DNA of 64,000 nt. It comes from Acridotheres tristis. Taxonomy: Eukaryota; Chordata; Aves; Passeriformes; Sturnidae. Position 1 is the first letter of the stretch, and every line of letters starts with the position of its first letter. Shown piece by piece: positions 58,960-64,000 of the stretch. The DNA lies in assembly GCA_037013685.1 (NCBI GenBank), contig CM072891.1:20808501-20872500 (forward strand), read 5' to 3'. The position numbers and the translations under genes were made by a program. The notes under the pieces are model-generated. The model made no database searches. It saw only the letters and a program-made list of their open reading frames with translations, and was not told the origin of the DNA.

Positions 58960-60435
58960 TAGCAGTGGCCTCATGTTCATAAGCTCTGGTCCTGGGAGGA
59001 ACAACATAACTGGGCATAGGCAGTGCAGGAGGAGAGAGAACTTCTTGCTCCAAGTCATGCAGGAGTCAATGAGGAGAGGTGTTATGCTGGACCTTCTTCT
59101 CAGTAACAAGGAAAGGCTGGTGGGGAAGGTGAAGCCCAGGGACAGCCTTGGCTGTAGAGACCATGGAATGGTGGAGTTTGAGAACCGTAGTGCAGCAAGG
59201 AGGGTGCATGCCAGCTTCCTGCCCTGGACTTCAGGAGAACAGACTTGGGCTTCTTCAGGGATCTGCTTGGTAAAGAACCATGGGATAAAGCCCTGGAGGG
59301 AAGAGGGGTGCAAGCAACTGGTTGATATTCAAGGATTACCTCCTTCAAGCTTTGGAGAGATGTATGCCAACAAAGTTGTGCGGCAAAAATGCATGGATGA
59401 ACAAGCAGTTCCTGGAAAGACTCAGGCAGAGGCTGTCTGAGGGAAGCCTTCTGAGGATGGGAGCATGGACAATTAACCTGAGAGGAATACAGAGAGATCA
59501 TTTAAGTAGCCAAGGATCAGGTTAGGAAAACAAAATCCCTGACAGAATTAAATCTGACCAATGGCATCAAGGGCAACAAGAAAAGCTTCTGTAGCATGTG
59601 GTTGATAACAGGATGATGGTGGAAAGTGTGGACTCTCTCCAGAAGGAAATAGAAGACCTGGTTACATGGGATACGGAGAAGGCTGAGGTATCAATGATGT
59701 ATGTGCCTTGGTCTTCGCTGGCAACCACCCCAGCCACACTGCCCAAGTCAGAGCCAAGAAGGCAAAAGCAGAAACTGGGAAAAAGAACCTTCTGCTCTGG
59801 AAGATGAAGCTCAACATGACCTGGTAATGTGCACTTGCAGCCCAAAAGGCCAACTGTGTCCAGGGCTGCATCAAGAGCAGTGTGGTGAGCAGGTTGGAGG
59901 TGATTCTGCCCCTCTGCTCCACTCTCAAGACCACCTGGAGTGCTGTATCCAGCTCTGGAGGCCCAAGCACATAAGAAGGATGTTGGAGGAATCCAGAGGA
60001 GGGCCACAAGGGCTGTAGCACCTCTCCTATTAAGACAGCTGAGAGAGCTGGTGGTTTTCAGCCTAGAGAAGAGAAGACTCTGGGGAGACCTTAAAGCACC
60101 TTCCACTACATAAAGGGGGGGTCTATAAGAAAGATGGAGGGGGATTTTTTACTAGGGCATGAAGGTAATGGACAAGAGGACAGAACAAGAGGTAATGCTT
60201 TAAACTCAAAGAGGGCAGGCGTAGATTAGATATTAGAAATAAATTCTTCACTGAGAATGAATGAGATGCTGGCACAGGCATTGTGGGTGCTCCATCCCTG
60301 GAGGTGTTCAAGGCCAGGTTGGATGGAACTCTGAGCAACCTGATCTAGTAGGATGTGCCCCTGCCCATGGCAAGGGTTTGGAAATAGCTGATCTTTAAGG
60401 CCTCTTCCAGCCCAAATCATTCTGTGATTCTATCA
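58960..60435 (+). mobile_element. CR1 LINE with internal deletion of the reverse transcriptase
   Basis: The left part (about 59030-59700) encodes broken pieces of the region between the CR1 endonuclease and RT: NFLLQVMQESMRRGVMLDLL, LSNKERLVGKVK, SLGCRDHGMVEF and, in another frame, FKDYLLQALERCMPTK and GKNAWMNKQFLERL. Around 59800 it passes straight into the 3' part, with GCTGTATCCAGCTCTGGAGG, GGTGTTCAAGGCCAGGTTGG and a terminal CATTCTGTGATTCTAT at 60418-60433. The RT domain and its catalytic motif are missing. Stops and frameshifts show it is dead. It lies in sense orientation in SLC22A18 intron 4. Confidence 0.85.
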
Positions 60436-63400
60436 AATGTTCTCTGTAGCATTCAGATTGCAAGCCCCTGACTGCTTGGGCTGAGCATTGTGCTGTGCCG
60501 AGCAGTGCAGGAAATTACCATAAGCACTGCTGGCAAACAGAGATGCTGACCCAAGAGGAGGGAAATGCTCATGGTGGGATGTGAGAGGCCAGACACCCAT
60601 GGTGAGAGTCCATTAGTGCACAAGGCTTAGCACTGTGTGTTGAGCCAGCAGTGTGTCTGTGCCATGGCACATGCTGGAACACTCCCAGTTTGCCCAGTCA
60701 GCGTTTGCAGGTGCCAGAACAAAATCTTGTAGAGTTGTATCCCGTTTGAGGGGGATATGTAGCAGCAGATTTGGAAGAGTAGCATGTCTCGTTATTAACT
60801 ATGGCTTGGATGGCCTGAGAGAGACAAAAGCCTTATATGTTCATTCAAATGATTTGCTTTGCTTTATCATCATGTAAGGGGTTTGGCTCTGCTCTCCAGC
60901 TGCCCACTTATGCAGAAGGAGTTGCCAGCCTTTCCAGAAATTGTTTTCTTCATCTTCCACTTGGGGATGTCTGAAGTGGATTTTCAGCAGATAGGAATTT
61001 AGCACTTTTGGAAGTCTGATTTAAGGAAGTTCAGGATCTGAAAACTGTGAGAGTTTTTGAGAATCAGAGGTTTCCTTGTTTAGCTGCTATTACAGCAACT
61101 GTTGCTTCGATTTTCATTCATTTTTCTTTGAGGAGAAGGGTTTGCATATCCAGTCAATTGTGGTCTATATGCAGTATTAATTTTCTCAGTCTCACTAAAT
61201 GTTCCTTTATTCCATGATATTCTCAACTAAAACTTTTGGTCTAATTACATCTTTACAAAACTTCACTGTGAATCCCTTTGAAATCCGCCCCATTTTTATT
61301 TTTATGGGATTTGGTTCAATTCTCTTTCACCCCAGGGTATGTGATCTGAGACATATTGAAGTCATTGTAAGTGTTTCCTTTGAGTTTGGTTTTAAATCAA
61401 GCTCTGGGTAAAGAAATTTGTAGAGGAAGGAAGGAAAGCCCCAGAAACCTAAAAGACTCCTGCAGGATATTTCTTTAAAAGACCCTGAATAATTAAAAAT
61501 CCCCTTGGAAAAGCCATCTGGGGAGCATCTGAGCAATGCTTACAGGAGGCCAGTCTTAAATGCTGTTCTGAGACTTTTAAAAAAGGAGAGATGAAAGACA
61601 GTAATGGTTATTAAAGCTGAGGATGTTCATGCATCAGATGTTTAAACTTACTTCCTACAGAAGCTTGGAAAGGCTCTTTTCTGATATAAAGCTGTATAAC
61701 AGATTCTGTCTTGTGTGTGATGGGGCTTTTTTCCCCCCTCCCCCTTCCAACTGTCCGGACACAGTTGGATATGAGACAGATGATAGATCAATTCTTCTGG
61801 CTAATGTTTTCCAGTGCAGTGGTTTCCCAGTCTTTTAGGAATTGCTTTTCATGACAGAAAGAGGCCTTCTTCTGGAGGGACCTACTGATGTTTAAGAAAA
61901 GAAATTTTTAAACCATTTGTTGAATGACTCCTTTTGGGTAAGCAGAGGAGCCTGTGGTTGGTGACACCAGGCTCACACCTCACACTACACCCACGTGTGT
62001 TCTCATTGCATGTGATTACACGGTCTGGGATGTGTAATTGCCTGATTGTAATCTGTACACCCTACCAAAAGTTGCATCATTTTGATTTTGCCTGGGTGCT
62101 GTGTGGCAAACACTTTGCAGACAGAGACTCTTGGCCCTTGATGGATTATATAATTTTTCCCCTGTATCCTGTCAGATTAGTATTTTTTAAGGTTTTTTTT
62201 TGGTTTTGTTTTTGTTTTTTTATTTCTTGGAGATGAAAGTTCAGCTGCAGCAGGGAAGAATTTGCAATAGCTACAGGAGTACATCCAAGGTGCACAACTG
62301 CTCTGAATAGCGGTGGAGCTGAATAATTTCAAGGTTTTTCAGAACGCAAACTCTTCTTGAATATTGCAGCACCCAGTGTGAACAAATCCCATTTCTTCTT
62401 CTCCAGCTATGCTGGTGAGAGGCCGGGTGCCCACTGGGAAAGCAATCCAGAGCCCTGTGCATTAGTCACTTACATCAGCCTAACAGGACCCAAGGTCAGA
62501 TGATGGAAAAAGGAGTGACAAATGCCTACCAAGAATAATCCAGCTGGGAGATAAGGCCTCACCTCTCCCGGGGGATGTGCAGGGAGCTCAGTGGTGTCAC
62601 CCAGTGAGGGGGAAAGCACAGGAATACAAGTGGCACACTGTGACAGGGCAGTGAAGCCATCTGATGGCACTCTCAGGCCCTCTTTTACTGAGAACTGGGA
62701 TCTATTTCTGGACATTGGAAATGAGCCATCCAAAAGTAAATGTTTAGTCAGCCTTGCAAGCTGTCTGAAATGCGTGACGTGCCTGTGACAGGGTGATTTT
62801 ATGGGGATCAGGCTGACCTTCCTTTGTCAAATGTGATTCTGCTGTAAAGAAAATCTACAGTCAAAAAAGTTGATAAGGTGCAGGAGAAGTTTAGTTGTCT
62901 GTTCTTGAGAACTGAGCTGCAGGGGAGAAAAGGGAGTCTGCTTCTTCTGCAAGCACTCATAAAGGGCATGGAGGGGGGGGGCTCTCCCTGCCATGGAGGT
63001 TGTACCCTTCGAAACAAACCCTGAATCAGGGGATTTGGCACAAAACTGGAGGTTGCTGCCAATATTTGTCCCACAGGCATAAGTGGAGCCATTTGGCTTT
63101 GAGTTAGGGCAGGCTCGTTGCTTTGACCAGGAGCTGTTGCCTGTGAGGGCAGGGAGAAGGGAGTGCAGAGACAGGCTGGGCTTGGTCACAGTGCTGGGGA
63201 TGCCAGGGAGCAAGAGCCAGCCCTTGAGTGCAGCAGAGTGGGCCCACAGCAGGGCCCTGGTTGGTGTGGGGCCAGAGGAACAGAGGCCACCAGCAGCTGA
63301 GCACGATGACTTGGCCAAAATCAGGCTGAAAGTAGAAAGCCCAATCTCCAGACTTTGGCTTCTGGAAACCTGTAGCTCAAACTGTGGGTTGGATTTTGTG

Positions 63401-64000
63401 GCCGGGGTTTTACTTCATTTGGGAGAGGAGAGAGTTACAAAATGTGGATCTGGGTTCAGGTTACTGTTCTGCTCCCCTGGGCTATTCCAGGTGTTCAAAT
63501 ATGAACTTTTGGCCCAGACCCATCTCTAATTAGGTGTATTCTTTAAAAGTATTTTCCTTCCTTGGCTCCTGTGCTCTTGGCTTGTCTCCACTAGCCCTCT
63601 TTGCTGTGCTAGAGCACGGTTTGCTGGGTATATTAATTGAACTGTTTACGCACCTGGTTTCCTGCAAGAATAGACACCTAGCTCCTTCTTTTGAAAAGAC
63701 AAGCCCAGAGGCTGTAAACAGGAATTGTGCTATGTCTGGAAAAGCTGAACTGCTGCTTATCTGCACTCCCTGGGGCTGTGGGAGCAGCACTAGCAGCTGC
63801 TGCAGACATGGGTCAGTTGAGCATAGAAACCAGCCTGTATACTCTTCCCACCAGTCCTGTCCTGCCACCCAGCTCAGGTCCTCTAGCAGCTGAGGAGTCA
63901 CCTTCTTTGCAGGGTTATTCCCTTTCCTTGTGGCAGTGAAAGGAGACACCCCACCTGGCATTTGGCTCAGCTGAGATGCGTTTTTTGTCTTGTGTGTGAA

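Larger units (their letters stand above)
51428..64000 (+). other. SLC22A18 intron 4, incomplete, running off the window
   Basis: The donor GTGAGT at 51428 has no recognisable partner exon in the window. I looked for a phase-matching exon coding for the helix 6 region and an IPASTK-like end, and saw none. The stretch holds a 34-base tandem repeat (52770-52870), T-rich low-complexity sequence (about 57590-57730) and a deleted CR1 element (about 58960-60435). Otherwise it is unannotated AT-moderate sequence with only short chance frames. One or two diverged exons could have been missed. Confidence 0.6.

Noticed and set aside
59567..60106. 179-codon minus-strand frame
   Set aside because: It is antisense to the CR1 LINE remnant.
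1..64000. CRISPR arrays, bacterial operons, phage or integrated viral genes
   Set aside because: None of the repeat spacing, gene density or protein families needed is present. The sequence is vertebrate in character throughout.

Overview
The window looks like one locus of a bird genome, with no bacterial, plasmid or viral character. The coding density is very low and the genes are spliced. GC-rich CpG islands sit in AT-rich sequence, and the recognisable interspersed repeats are almost all CR1 LINE 3' ends, as in birds and other sauropsids. No species is assigned.

Two protein genes can be supported. On the minus strand (29405 down to about 27942) is CDKN1C (p57/Kip2), with a short intron in the coding region, a second short intron just after the stop codon, an AU-rich 3' UTR, a textbook poly(A) signal, and a TATA/CCAAT promoter inside a CpG island. 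On the plus strand (46131 onward) are the first four coding exons of SLC22A18, an MFS transporter. The remaining exons were not found and probably lie beyond the right edge. Both genes and their divergent arrangement match the amniote 11p15.5-type block KCNQ1 - CDKN1C - SLC22A18 - PHLDA2.

Layout. 1-27.9 kb: gene-free intergenic sequence, presumably between KCNQ1 and CDKN1C. It holds a 102-bp direct duplication, an ancient CR1 fragment, CpG-rich blocks (about 11.6-12.05, 15.6-17.0 and 26.0-26.3 kb), a 28/32-bp minisatellite (16.55-16.92 kb), long A/T homopolymers and several stretches that read like conserved noncoding elements. 27.9-29.9 kb: CDKN1C and its CpG island. 30-46 kb: intergenic, with a small CpG island (34.85-35.23 kb) that could hold the SLC22A18 promoter, and CR1 fragments. 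46-64 kb: SLC22A18 exons 1-4 and a long intron 4. Intron 3 carries a roughly 52-bp A/C-rich minisatellite ending about 95 bp before exon 4. Intron 4 carries an internally deleted CR1 LINE.

Functionally, CDKN1C restrains cyclin-CDK activity and SLC22A18 is a membrane transporter. They are neighbours by conserved synteny and do not form an operon. I found no convincing undescribed gene system. The most unusual items are the two minisatellites, the duplicated 102-bp block inside a fold-back, and the compact bird form of CDKN1C.
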